Assembly: GCF_007483685.1 (NCBI RefSeq)
Contig: NZ_VMKN01000001.1
Location: 1,412,383-1,476,382, forward strand
DNA length: 64,000 nt
Direction: 5' to 3'
Source: Litoribacter populi
GTDB taxonomy: Bacteria > Bacteroidota > Bacteroidia > Cytophagales > Cyclobacteriaceae
Shown here in pieces: positions 1 to 8,178 of the stretch (the first letter of the stretch is position 1; each line of letters starts with the position of its first letter). The notes under the pieces are model-generated. The model worked only from the letters and a program-made list of their open reading frames with translations. It had not been told where the DNA came from and made no database searches. The translations under genes and the position numbers were made by a program.

Positions 1-493
1 CGTTTTTCAGCTTAATCATTTCAGAGGCCTGTTGCCAGAATTCCATTACCGAAATATTGAGCTCCCTTTTCAGAGCCTTTTTATCCTGGGTAAGCCTGCC
101 TAGCATGTTGAGCCAAGTCGCCGCCTCTGTATATCGGTGGACGTAATTGATTTGTGGCTTACCCTTAAGGTCTTTATCTGTGGCTGGGAGCTTATCCCCA
201 TTGGGAAGGATGTAATCAGTGTAAAACCGCTGGGCTTTGAAATCCCATTCCAGACTGTTAAGGATGGGCTGGCGGGAGGCATATACATAAGGGTCGCCAT
301 ACAGCTCCCTTACCATTCGCCTGTACTTGATGGGCAAAGATTCAAATTCAATGAGTACTTTCCTGCCATTACCCCCAATGCCATGGACGGTAATGTTTCC
401 TTTATCCTTATGATAGTAGAAGTTATCTCTATTGAAAACAGAGGGAACTAACTCATCATACTCAAGGCAAAGTTTACTGAAATGGTACTCCAT
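1..493 (-). CDS. Mu-type transposase (MuA-like), N-terminal part, cut by window edge
   Basis: The reading frame is open from an ATG at 493 to the left edge (164 codons). The N-terminus (MEYHFSKLCLEYDELVPSVF, then a VHGIGGNGRKVLIEFESLP segment) resembles the N-terminal DNA-binding region of Mu-like transposases I recall from Bacteroidota, where a winged-helix part precedes the DDE catalytic core. The core itself would lie off the edge, so no catalytic residue is visible. It sits downstream of the Ner-like gene on the same strand, which fits an early phage operon. An integrase or another phage early protein is possible. The family call rests on remembered similarity plus gene order. Confidence 0.55.
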   Translation of the reverse strand, partial: MEYHFSKLCLEYDELVPSVFNRDNFYYHKDKGNITVHGIGGNGRKVLIEFESLPIKYRRMVRELYGDPYVYASRQPILNSLEWDFKAQRFYTDYILPNGDKLPATDKDLKGKPQINYVHRYTEAATWLNMLGRLTQDKKALKRELNISVMEFWQQASEMIKLKN

Positions 494-561
494 AAATTTA
501 AAAACTTAGATGGTTCCCCCCGGGGCCTCGAACCTCGGCGACTGCCAGCGGGAAATTTTTA

Positions 562-795
562 CTATTTGTTTTTGATGATTCCTTTTAGTTTATTTAAAAG
601 CAAGCTGTTGCTATCATCAGCCACCTGATCCACTGTCAGTACCTTTTGCGCCATTGGGCTGTCTTTTGCTACTACCCCCGCACGCAACTTCTTCACATAG
701 CTCACCGAGCATCCCACCAACTCTGCCACTTCCTGAGCGGAAAACCTGTAGCTTTTTTTGGTACGTCTTGTTTTTTTATTTTTATCTTTGGTCAT
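562..795 (-). CDS. small HTH protein, Ner-like early regulator
   Basis: This 77-residue, very basic protein begins with a Lys/Arg-rich stretch. It contains a helix-turn-helix pattern around residues 19-40 (SAQEVAELVGCSVSYVKKLR). It is divergent from the repressor at 861 across a 65-bp gap and lies upstream of the transposase on the same strand, the position of ner in Mu. The expected role is negative control of early transcription or of repressor expression. Function is inferred from position and fold only. Confidence 0.6.
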   Translation of the reverse strand: MTKDKNKKTRRTKKSYRFSAQEVAELVGCSVSYVKKLRAGVVAKDSPMAQKVLTVDQVADDSNSLLLNKLKGIIKNK

Positions 796-821
796 AATGT
801 TTGTGCTTTACGGTTCAAATA

Positions 822-859
822 TACTAAAGAAAAATTAAGTACCAAATATCTATTAAGTA
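822..859. promoter_or_regulatory. candidate phage operator repeats (TTAAGTA)
   Basis: The 65-bp gap between the divergent repressor and Ner-like genes carries TTAAGTA at 835-841 and again at 853-859, with a degenerate inverted copy (TACTAAA) at 822-828. The same 7-mer recurs inside the repressor gene as a perfect inverted pair, TTAAGTA-AGA-TACTTAA (1002-1018), and once more as TACTTAA at 1030-1036. Clustering at a divergent phage promoter suggests binding sites for the repressor or Ner-like protein. Confidence 0.4.
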
Positions 860-860
860 A

Positions 861-1367
861 ATGGAAGATTTTTCTTCACGGCTCGAAAAGGTGCTTGAAC
901 ACCTCCAAATCACGCCATACAAGATGGCGAAGGATATTGGCACGTCCGAGGCTGTGATTTCCAATGCAAAAAATGGCAAGAATAAACCGAGCTATGACTT
1001 CTTAAGTAAGATACTTAATTTTTATAAAGTACTTAATGCGGAATGGCTAATAACGGGTCAGGGGGAAATGCTAAAAAGTGGCATAAAAAATGAATATACC
1101 CCCCGTCCCTCGGGAGGATATGAAATCGTTGCTGATACTGAAACTGCATATACCCCTAAGCCCCCAAAGGAAAAACTACACCCAAAACAGGCTGAAAAAC
1201 TACACCCAACCCTACACCCAACTCCCGAAAAGTGCGCATTATGCCATGAAAAGGAGCGGGTCATAGAACAGCAAAAGGAGACCATTGACACCTTAAAAGA
1301 AGTCAATAGCCTCCTACGTTCGAAGCTGGAAGAAAGGGAGGGGCGGGGAAACCGCCGGGCAGGCTAA
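861..1367 (+). CDS. phage repressor-type HTH protein
   Basis: This 168-residue protein has an N-terminal XRE/CI-type helix-turn-helix (residues about 5-65): ITPYKMAKDIGTSEAVISNA is the two-helix reader, followed by an NFYKVLNAEWLITGQGEML tail typical of Bacteroidota phage repressors. The middle (about 75-120) is Pro/Lys-rich linker with repeated KLHP motifs. A CxxC pair (CALCHEK) precedes a C-terminal coiled coil (VIEQQKETIDTLKEVNSLL). There is no LexA/S24 peptidase domain, so SOS-type self-cleavage is not expected. It points toward the element end and diverges from the early operon, the place of the Mu c repressor. The coiled coil probably serves multimerisation. Confidence 0.7.
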   Translation: MEDFSSRLEKVLEHLQITPYKMAKDIGTSEAVISNAKNGKNKPSYDFLSKILNFYKVLNAEWLITGQGEMLKSGIKNEYTPRPSGGYEIVADTETAYTPKPPKEKLHPKQAEKLHPTLHPTPEKCALCHEKERVIEQQKETIDTLKEVNSLLRSKLEEREGRGNRRAG

Positions 1368-1515
1368 AAGTAGTATATAAGCGGATTAAGGGGCTATTAA
1401 CCTCCATTGTCCCGCTTTTAGCCTCCTAAGCAGAAAAGGAATTCAAACAATTTTTAAACCTATTTAAAAAGACTTTTAAAAAATTCAATCATGATTCAAG
1501 CAAATTCAAGCGTCC

Positions 1516-1598
1516 GGTACATCTGGTTTTTTACAAATGGCCGTTTCCAGCCTGTTTAAACAGATTTCGCACATCTATATTGGTACATCTTGTTTTAC
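1516..1598 (-). repeat. transposase end-site-like direct repeats
   Basis: Reading inward on the minus strand, GTAAAACAAGATGTACC (1598-1582) is repeated as GTAAAAAACCAGATGTACC (1534-1516), with a weaker GATGTGC copy between them near 1575-1569. Two or three spaced copies just outside the repressor gene parallel the L1/L2/L3 MuA-binding sites of Mu attL. An imperfect inverted repeat of ACCCC..TTA type at 1597-1627 lies at the presumed terminus. The rest of 1368-1657 is A/T-rich and holds no credible ORF. Confidence 0.45.
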
Positions 1599-1657
1599 CC
1601 CCCTTACATTTATACACTAAGGGGTGTAATCATACATACCATAAATTTCCTTTTTAG

Positions 1658-2851
1658 ATGAAAAATAGACAAAGATTTTCTGCCTTCCTGGCATTGACTG
1701 TTATGGTGATAGGCGTGTCCTGCTCGGGTGAGGGGCAGGTGGACCGGCAGCATTCCCTGCAGCTTGAAGTAGTGGATTCCCTGGTGGTGGATATGTTGGA
1801 GCCCTTAATTTTGGACGATCATCTCCCTGAGGAAGGGCTGTTTTTGTTGAAGGGCGATAAAAACCGCCTGCCTATGCTCGTGGATGAAGGCGGGCGAATC
1901 GTCCGTGCCTTTGACATCGCCGAAGACGGGCCCAATGGGGTAGGGGCCGGTGGCGCTTTGGGGTATAAATTCCTGGGCAAGGACAGGTTTGTGGCCCAAG
2001 GGTTTTACAACCATTACCATATTTATAACCTCAAAGGGGAAAAGGAGAAGGCTGTTCCCTTCAATGCTGAGGGGCTATACCATATCAAACTGTACAAGAA
2101 CAGGACGACATTCCATCCCTTCATGAAAGGCGGTCAGGCCATGATGGTGGGGGAGGAACCCAATTCCTACAACCCCGGTGAGATCAGTTTCCGGAAATCA
2201 GGGGCAGACTTCTACCGACAGGCCAGGATCCTTTATGCCTACAATTTGGAGACGGAGGAAAACCAACTGTTGGAAACCTATCCGGAGGATTGGGAGCCGA
2301 GGGCAAGCAACAGGTTTGTGGGTGAAAGTGCTCCGCTGATGGACTTTAGCAAAAGGAAAAACGAGATGGCGGTTTTGCCCCGGGTGGGCAATCAGCTGTT
2401 TCTCTATGATTTTGCAGGAGAAACACCCAGCCAAAAAAGTGTGGTGGAGCTGAGCCACCCCCACCGGCCATCCGAAGCCCCCACTGTATCCCCTGAGGAA
2501 GAAGGCCGGATATCGGATTACCCGAATTTCTCTGACCTGAGGTATGCAGGCGATTACATCCTCGTCCAGTTCTTCACCCAGGTACCGGCGGATATCACCA
2601 GGGAGATCAAGGCGCAGGCAGGTGAGCAATATGCCAATTCCCCCGAATACAGGGAGGCACGCAAAAAGTATATCAAGCCGTATTTCCTGGTGGTCAAAGA
2701 CGGCCAACAAATAGGAACGCTGGACGAGGTGCCGGTACATGGGACCTTGGATTTTGCTGATGAAGAAGGCTATATCTATTTCAACGACAACCTAAGCCCT
2801 GAAACAGAAAGGGACTATAATGTTTTTTACAAGCTAAGGATTAAGGGGTGA
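1658..2851 (+). CDS. DUF4221-like beta-propeller lipoprotein
   Basis: This 397-residue exported protein has a charged n-region (MKNRQR), a hydrophobic core and a Cys at residue 23 in VSCSG. That is a weak lipobox but plausible for a Bacteroidota lipoprotein. The body is rich in short beta-strand stretches, as expected for a propeller. The openings DSLVVDMLEPLILDD and GPNGVGAGGALGYKFL, and the ending ERDYNVFYKLRIK, are what I associate with the DUF4221 family of Cyclobacteriaceae. There is no catalytic motif and the function is unknown. It is a single gene between the phage end and a decayed peptidase tail. Confidence 0.7.
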   Translation: MKNRQRFSAFLALTVMVIGVSCSGEGQVDRQHSLQLEVVDSLVVDMLEPLILDDHLPEEGLFLLKGDKNRLPMLVDEGGRIVRAFDIAEDGPNGVGAGGALGYKFLGKDRFVAQGFYNHYHIYNLKGEKEKAVPFNAEGLYHIKLYKNRTTFHPFMKGGQAMMVGEEPNSYNPGEISFRKSGADFYRQARILYAYNLETEENQLLETYPEDWEPRASNRFVGESAPLMDFSKRKNEMAVLPRVGNQLFLYDFAGETPSQKSVVELSHPHRPSEAPTVSPEEEGRISDYPNFSDLRYAGDYILVQFFTQVPADITREIKAQAGEQYANSPEYREARKKYIKPYFLVVKDGQQIGTLDEVPVHGTLDFADEEGYIYFNDNLSPETERDYNVFYKLRIKG

Positions 2852-2854
2852 TAT

Positions 2855-2904
2855 AAATCTGGCAGGATTATCGCAAGCCTTGATTTAAACCTGGCAGGTT
2901 TTTT
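2855..2904. repeat. dispersed bipartite CTGGCAGG palindrome unit
   Basis: Two CTGGCAGG-type half elements are separated by about 15 bp: AAATCTGGCAGGATTATCGC, then TTTAAACCTGGCAGGTTTTTT, directly after the stop of the lipoprotein gene. AACCTGGCAGGTT is a near-perfect palindrome with a T tail, so it could act as a terminator. The same ~50-bp layout recurs at 15479, 44913 and 46404. Confidence 0.6.
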
Positions 2905-2907
2905 AGG

Positions 2908-3070
2908 GTTTCTTTACCTCGTTCCTTCAAAGAAAGCCCCCCTTCCCGGAACAGCCGTTCTTTGTATCCTATACCCATTCTGTCCAGGAGCCATGCCATG
3001 TTGAAGCCGGTGACGTAGAAATACTTGGTGCTGGAGGTCTGGTAGCTCCACTTTTAGTTTTGGATGCTGT
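2908..3070 (-). pseudogene. C-terminal remnant of an exported protein, probably peptidase (copy 1)
   Basis: The minus strand encodes KWSYQTSSTKYFYVTGFNMA then WLLDRMG and YKERLF, preceded by an in-frame stop in the QN*KW segment and lacking any start. It is near identical in protein to the better preserved tail at 12372-12530. A Y..GFNMA..LD..G ending resembles the C-terminal helix of some Bacteroidota metallopeptidases. This family assignment is a guess. The rest of the gene is missing. Confidence 0.6.
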
Positions 3071-3158
3071 ACTGGCTGAATTGTATGTAAGACCGATATG
3101 CCGGATCGGAAAAAAATCAGGGGCTTGCAATATCTATGTTTTTGCTTTGTGGTTACAA

Positions 3159-4766
3159 TTAAAAATCATTTCGGAGAGATTCGTCTGTTTTCCCGTCGAT
3201 ATATATACCGATTATTTTTCGGATGGTCCCATCGTTTTCTTGTAAGAAGCGAAGCCTAAAGGTGTCTGATTTTTCAAGGGCAAAAGTGTCTTGGGATAAA
3301 GGTATCAGAAGGTTTTCCTCATTCCCTTCTCTTTGATAGTATAGTTTTCCATCACGGAATGTAATCTTTCTGACCTCGTATTGGCCTTCATAACTAGTAA
3401 GGACTGAGGAAGGAACAGTAATTGGGTTTTCACTGATTTCAAGGCTTTCTTTTATCCATTGTAGATTTCTTACCGCATTATGGTCATCTGGATCCAATTC
3501 AATACAGCGCTGGTAAGATGCTAGGGCGGCTTTTAGATTTCCTGATTTCTGCTGCACATCACCCAAAGCATAATGAGCCCTAGCTGAATCAGGTTCTTCT
3601 GAGATGATTTTTTCCAGCATCTCTGAAGTCAAGTCTTTAGTGGCCTGAAAGGACCAGAATTCATCTTCATAGAATGTCATGACCATTTTATAATCCATTT
3701 TATTCAGCTCAAACTTCACCCTAAAATCTCCACTTTCCTGAAAAAACTCTGTCTCTGACTGAGCAAGCATGGGTGGAATTTCTTCACCCTCAAAAGACAA
3801 AACAATACCTCCTTCATTTTCTCTAACGGCTATATTGAAATCCGTATAGGTAATATAATTTCCTACATATTGGTCTAATATACTCTTGGGTAATGAAACC
3901 GGATTAGGTTTTACCCACTCATATACGGGTCGCTCTTCCACAAGTGATTGCAAATCATCAAAAGCATAAGATTTTTGACCTTTGGCCAGCAACTCACTTA
4001 GGTTAATTTTGACAGAATTTTTATATGGATTAGCGTAAAACCAAATTTCCCCTGTACTTAAGTTTTGAATGTTGGAGTACATGGTACCCTCATGACTTGT
4101 TTCCCGAATGATACTTTCCATTGTTGAAAGTTCTAGGTCCAAGGTGCTTATCTTTTCCATGGCAATAGGATACCTCCAGCAAGTAGAACCATCTTCTTTT
4201 CCACATATATCAAAGTTTGTCGAAACTAAAGGTTGACCCTTTTCCGCCAATTTCATGCCTGAAGCACTTATTATTGCGAACCTGCCCTGCCTGTCTGCCA
4301 CATGCATTTGGGCACTTTGAAAGCCATTTTGAAACCAGTACGTTTCAAAAAAATCCATTACTTCCTGCAAAGAACTCATGCTAGCAAGGATATGAGGTAG
4401 AATAGCTCCATCCCCCTGAGGGAAAGCTTTTTTGTTTTTAAGATTAAAACCCTGAACCTGATCAATGGAATTAAAATCAAAAGTTAATCCCGCCTCGTTC
4501 ATACCCCCTTGTATATTTCCACCTTCCCCATTTTTAGGAGAGAAATGAGAAAGCGTGTAATATCCATAATTGGTTTGTGCTGATTTAGGAAAAACATTGA
4601 TAAACGTGGCCACACCTTTTGGGCCATCTTCATTATTGGCATTCCATACATGGCCATCAGCGCCCACTCCACTGGCAATGGTACATGCAGAAGCAATTTT
4701 TGGTGAAACTAAAAACAGCCCAATAATGAGAAATAGCAGATTTTGAAAAGAGTTAAATTTATTCAT
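3159..4766 (-). CDS. Ntn hydrolase (choloylglycine/penicillin acylase-like fold) with TPR
   Basis: This 535-residue protein has an N-terminal signal peptide ending ASA before Cys28. CTIASGVGADGHVWNANNED is the classic N-terminal-nucleophile start, in which Cys becomes the catalytic residue after cleavage and a NxE/D motif follows about 18 residues on. The Ntn core extends to about residue 270. A small beta domain (YVGNY) follows, then a TPR pair around residues 395-430 (ARAHYALGDVQQKSGNLKAA), and a second YEGQYEV-type domain at the end. It likely hydrolyses a linear amide in the periplasm or outside the cell, substrate unknown. A decayed paralogue of its nucleophile region lies at 38504-38573. 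Confidence 0.75.
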   Translation of the reverse strand: MNKFNSFQNLLFLIIGLFLVSPKIASACTIASGVGADGHVWNANNEDGPKGVATFINVFPKSAQTNYGYYTLSHFSPKNGEGGNIQGGMNEAGLTFDFNSIDQVQGFNLKNKKAFPQGDGAILPHILASMSSLQEVMDFFETYWFQNGFQSAQMHVADRQGRFAIISASGMKLAEKGQPLVSTNFDICGKEDGSTCWRYPIAMEKISTLDLELSTMESIIRETSHEGTMYSNIQNLSTGEIWFYANPYKNSVKINLSELLAKGQKSYAFDDLQSLVEERPVYEWVKPNPVSLPKSILDQYVGNYITYTDFNIAVRENEGGIVLSFEGEEIPPMLAQSETEFFQESGDFRVKFELNKMDYKMVMTFYEDEFWSFQATKDLTSEMLEKIISEEPDSARAHYALGDVQQKSGNLKAALASYQRCIELDPDDHNAVRNLQWIKESLEISENPITVPSSVLTSYEGQYEVRKITFRDGKLYYQREGNEENLLIPLSQDTFALEKSDTFRLRFLQENDGTIRKIIGIYIDGKTDESLRNDF

Positions 4767-5216
4767 CGATATGGCTTTAAAATAGTAGTAATGAAAATAG
4801 AGTGGAACTGATTTCCCCTTTAATATTGTCTTTAAAAATATTTACTTACCCTATTGATGAACCGATTGAGGAAATGTTACAAAAAATGAGGATTTTGTTT
4901 AAAAAGGGTAGACAGATGGATTAAATACCATTTTACGCTAACCATCATTTGCCTGTTGTCGGGAACTCTGGCTGCAGGTAGTCCAGATGAACACAGATTT
5001 TTAATTCGCAGACCAGTCGGGAGGCTGAATTGCAAACAGATTTTGACTAATTAGCGGTAAAATACCTATTCTTTGGCTTTTACTATTGCTTTATCTGTTA
5101 ATTTCATGCAAATTTATCGATAGAAAAAATTAAATTATTATCCTCAATGGTGCTAATGGCTCACCTTCTATTGAATATTGGGCTTTAGGACTGATTTTCC
5201 TTCCTATCCATTAATA
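4767..5216. other. intergenic, no supported gene
   Basis: A/T-rich divergent intergenic region between the Ntn hydrolase and the kinase operon, so promoters for both are expected here. Around 4915-5050 the plus strand can be read as a signal-peptide-like stretch (ICLLSGTLAAGSPDEH) without a start codon. It may be a relic of an exported protein but is too short to call. Confidence 0.4.
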
Positions 5217-6647
5217 ATGAATGTAGAGATTATTATTGCCATCATTCTTTTTTCCTACCTCAGGAGATCTACTTTGACTTATGAGGTTCCGCTTAGATGG
5301 AAGAAACCGCTGAAGTGGGGGCTGATTGCCTCCATAATTGTAGGGATTCTGGATATTTCCACCTTGCTAGGGGATGTACTAGGAAAGGTCCTCTCCATCT
5401 TTCTGGTAGGTGCTGTAATTTATGGGATTCTTCGGTATAAAGAATTGGACAAAGGCAGACAGTTAGTGTTCGCCTGGCTGCCCCTTTTGATATTATCTTT
5501 AGCTATTGAAGTGGTTGAATACTTTTTTCCACGTTTTTATAACCGATGGGATGATTATTTTCTTCTGGCCATATTCTGTGCTTTTGCATGGGGCATAGCC
5601 ATGTGGATCAACAATAACAAGCAGCGGAAAGCCTTGGAAAGGGAAAAGATTAAATCCTTGGCAAGAGAGCAGGAGTTTAAGGCCACTGAGCAGATGAAGA
5701 TTATGCTGGAGAAACAGGTAGGGGAACGGACCTCAGCACTCACCAAGCAAAAGGAAGAACTGGAAAAAACTCTTGAAGAACTTAAATCCACCCAGGCCCA
5801 GCTGATCCATGCTGAGAAAATGGCTTCCCTGGGAGAGCTTACTGCAGGAATAGCACATGAAATCCAGAACCCCCTCAATTTTGTCAATAACTTTTCCGAA
5901 GTAAGCAGTGAGCTTCTGGACGAAATGTCCGAGGAACTCCAGAAGGGGGATATCGAGGAGGTAAAGGCTTTGGTAGAAGATATTAAGCTAAACCTTGAAA
6001 AAATAAACCACCATGGCAAACGTGCCGATGCTATAGTCAAGGGGATGCTGATGCATAGCCGCAACAATTCTGAGCAAAAATCCCTCACGGACATTAACGC
6101 TCTTGCAGAGGAGTACCTCAGGCTTTCATACCATGGCCTACGTGCCAAGGACAAATCCTTCAACGCTAATTTTAAGGTAGAATTGGAACCGGATCTTGCT
6201 CGTATTAACATTGTTCCCCAAGATATCGGTAGGGTCTTTCTTAATCTTTTCAACAATGCTTTTTATGCCGTAAATCAACATGCCAAAAACCTCAGGGAAA
6301 AGGGAATAGAGGGGTATATGCCCACCGTGGTACTTTCCACAGCCCTATACTCTAATCAGGGAAAGGGTAATGTGGTGATCACAATAGGGGATAATGGAAT
6401 GGGAATACCTGACTCCATCAAGGCAAAAATCTTCCAGCCATTTTTCACCACCAAACCTACTGGAGAAGGAACAGGACTTGGCTTATCGCTGAGTTATGAC
6501 ATCATAAAGGCACATGGGGGTGATCTGGAAGTAGGCAACCATGACTCCACAGAGCACCTTCATGGGGAAACCGAACTGATGGAAGGTTGCCGGGGAACGG
6601 TTTTTACCATTACTTTACCTTATGACAAAACAGAAGCCTTAATATGA
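5217..6647 (+). CDS. membrane sensor histidine kinase
   Basis: The ATG at 5217 is preferred over a TTG 39 bp upstream because it places the first hydrophobic segment right after the start. About four membrane helices (residues 1-135) are followed by a coiled coil (140-200) and a HisKA domain with the phosphoacceptor His214 in [20 protein letters not shown]. The HATPase domain has N, G1 (DNGMGIP) and G2 ([14 protein letters not shown]) boxes. There is no obvious extracellular sensor domain, so it may sense through the membrane helices. Its stop overlaps the ATG of the single-domain regulator at 6644 by 4 bp, so the two are translationally coupled. This makes a two-component pair feeding the cyclase gene downstream. 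Confidence 0.9.
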   Translation: MNVEIIIAIILFSYLRRSTLTYEVPLRWKKPLKWGLIASIIVGILDISTLLGDVLGKVLSIFLVGAVIYGILRYKELDKGRQLVFAWLPLLILSLAIEVVEYFFPRFYNRWDDYFLLAIFCAFAWGIAMWINNNKQRKALEREKIKSLAREQEFKATEQMKIMLEKQVGERTSALTKQKEELEKTLEELKSTQAQLIHAEKMASLGELTAGIAHEIQNPLNFVNNFSEVSSELLDEMSEELQKGDIEEVKALVEDIKLNLEKINHHGKRADAIVKGMLMHSRNNSEQKSLTDINALAEEYLRLSYHGLRAKDKSFNANFKVELEPDLARINIVPQDIGRVFLNLFNNAFYAVNQHAKNLREKGIEGYMPTVVLSTALYSNQGKGNVVITIGDNGMGIPDSIKAKIFQPFFTTKPTGEGTGLGLSLSYDIIKAHGGDLEVGNHDSTEHLHGETELMEGCRGTVFTITLPYDKTEALI

Positions 6648-7018
6648 AAATACTGATAGTCGACGATGAAAAGGATGTAGAGATGCTTTTTAGGCAAAAG
6701 TTCAGAAAAGAAATCAAGAGTGGTAACCTGGAACTTGTCTTTGCTTTTTCGGGCCGGGAAGCTTTGGAGATTCTTGAAGAAAGTAATCCACCAAGCGTGA
6801 TGTATATGTTTTCGGATATCAATATGCCCGGCATGAGTGGCTTGGAGTTATTGGATGAAGTTAAAGCGCGCTTTCCAGACCTTAAAGTAAGCATGATTTC
6901 AGCCTATGGTGACCAGGAAAACCATGACAAGGCTATGGATTCAGGGGCAACGGGCTTTTTTACCAAACCCATAGATTTTGATTCCCTTAAAAAGGAGATC
7001 AATAATTTACTGCAATAA
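6644..7018 (+). CDS. single-domain response regulator (CheY-like)
   Basis: This 124-residue receiver domain has no output domain. The acidic pocket (VDDEKD), phosphoacceptor Asp58 (MFSDINMPGMSG), Ser/Thr switch position (MISAYG) and Lys in FFTKPID are all present. It is coupled by a 4-bp overlap to the kinase and followed 14 bp later by the receiver-cyclase, whose receiver is visibly similar. It may be a phosphate sink or relay partner between kinase and cyclase. Confidence 0.9.
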   Translation: MKILIVDDEKDVEMLFRQKFRKEIKSGNLELVFAFSGREALEILEESNPPSVMYMFSDINMPGMSGLELLDEVKARFPDLKVSMISAYGDQENHDKAMDSGATGFFTKPIDFDSLKKEINNLLQ

Positions 7019-7032
7019 GAAAAGATAAATAT

Positions 7033-8073
7033 ATGGCTAAGATTTTAGTGGTAGATGACGAGGAGGATTTAGAAATATTAATCAAACAGAAATTCAGACA
7101 GAAAATCCGCCAAAGTGAATATGAGTTTATTTTCGCCATCAATGGCAGGCATGCCTTGGAGCAGCTGAAGGACCATAAGGATGTGGACTTGGTCCTGAGT
7201 GACATCAATATGCCCGAAATGGACGGGCTGACCTTGCTCTCCAAACTCAATGAGCAGAACTCTCTTTTAAAATCGGTTATCGTATCCGCTTACGGTGATA
7301 TGGACAACATCCGATTGGCTATGAACAGAGGTGCTTTTGATTTTGTGACTAAGCCTGTGAATTTTGCGGATCTGGAGCTTACCATTGATAGGACGCTGAA
7401 ACATGTATTGATGATAAGGGAAACCCTTAAAGCCGTCAAGGAAAACAATATCCTCAAGATGTATGTGGACGAGACCGTCCTAAACTTCATGGGGGGAGTG
7501 GAGATAGAAAAGGCCATGTTTGTGAATGAAAGCGTAGAAGGAACAGTGGCTTTTATAGATATCTGTAGCTTTACCTCCATCAGCGAAAATGAGTCCCCGG
7601 ATAAGGTAGTAGAACTGTTAAACTGCTACTTTGACGTCATGGTGCAGGAAATTATCAAGGAAGGTGGAATAGTAGATAAGTTTATAGGCGATGCGATCAT
7701 GGCTGTTTTTACGGGTGATTATCATTTGGATCGGGCGATAGACAGCTGCTTGGCCATACGACAAACCCTGGATGGGCTGCCGGGATTCAAAGGAAAAGCA
7801 GATTTCAAACCCCAAGTGTCCATAGGCATCAATTCAGGGGAAATGGTGTCAGGTAATATTGGCTCTACAACCCTCAAAAGATTTGACTTTACGGTCATAG
7901 GGGATATTGTTAATGTGGCAGCCAGGTTACAGGCAGCGGCGGATAAAAATCAAATACTCATTACCGAAGCTAACTACCAAAAGGTAAAGGAATCTTTCAA
8001 ATGTAAGGAATCCAATGTGTTGAAGTTGAAGAACAAGAAGGATCCGGTAGTGGTCTATGAGGTTTTGGAGTAG
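7033..8073 (+). CDS. receiver domain fused to class III adenylate cyclase
   Basis: This 346-residue protein has an N-terminal receiver (residues 1-120, phosphoacceptor Asp57 in SDINMPEMDG, Lys in VTKPVN) and a class III nucleotidyl cyclase domain (about 168-345). Both metal-binding aspartates are present, Asp176 (FIDICSFTSIS) and Asp220 (KFIGDAIMAVF). The adenine-selecting Lys/Asp pair (Lys in DKFIGD, Asp in RFDFTVIGD) and the Asn/Arg of VNVAARLQ are intact, so it should make cAMP. Phosphorylation of the receiver by the upstream kinase is the likely switch. It is the third gene of the kinase operon. Confidence 0.9.
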   Translation: MAKILVVDDEEDLEILIKQKFRQKIRQSEYEFIFAINGRHALEQLKDHKDVDLVLSDINMPEMDGLTLLSKLNEQNSLLKSVIVSAYGDMDNIRLAMNRGAFDFVTKPVNFADLELTIDRTLKHVLMIRETLKAVKENNILKMYVDETVLNFMGGVEIEKAMFVNESVEGTVAFIDICSFTSISENESPDKVVELLNCYFDVMVQEIIKEGGIVDKFIGDAIMAVFTGDYHLDRAIDSCLAIRQTLDGLPGFKGKADFKPQVSIGINSGEMVSGNIGSTTLKRFDFTVIGDIVNVAARLQAAADKNQILITEANYQKVKESFKCKESNVLKLKNKKDPVVVYEVLE

Positions 8074-8078
8074 GGGGG

Positions 8079-8131
8079 AGACCGAAGACCGAAGACCGAA
8101 GACCGGAGACGGGAGACTGAAGACCGAAGAC
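8079..8131. repeat. short tandem repeat, unit GAAGACC
   Basis: Just after the cyclase stop, AGACCGA-type 7-mers are repeated about seven times, first perfectly and then with substitutions (GGAGACG, GGAGACT). A shorter inverted-orientation stretch of the same repeat lies at 30814-30847. There is no coding potential. Confidence 0.7.
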
Positions 8132-8178
8132 GAATAAGGGGACTGTCCCTCTGAGGCAGGGGTTTAAATATAAAGTTA

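Larger units (their letters stand above)
1..1608 (-). mobile_element. Mu-like transposable phage, early (attL-side) end, partial
   Basis: The gene order matches the left end of phage Mu when read from right to left. Repeats of end-site type (1516-1598) come first, then a repressor pointing toward the end (861-1367), then divergently a small HTH protein in the position of ner (562-795), then the start of a transposase-like gene (493 to beyond the left edge). The outer limit is inferred. Reading inward on the minus strand, the first TG before the terminal repeat lies near 1608, and the host lipoprotein gene starts at 1658. The other end and any target duplication are outside the window, so integrity cannot be judged. 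Confidence 0.6.

Noticed and set aside
511..545. tRNA-like T-arm (GGTTCGA) on the minus strand between the Ner-like and transposase genes
   Set aside because: No acceptor, D or anticodon arms fit around it and the stem has mismatches. It is G/C-rich phage spacer rather than a tRNA.
5555..6256. 233-codon minus-strand frame
   Set aside because: It is antisense to the histidine kinase with intact H, N, G1 and G2 boxes. Ser/Arg/Phe-rich composition is typical of a shadow frame.
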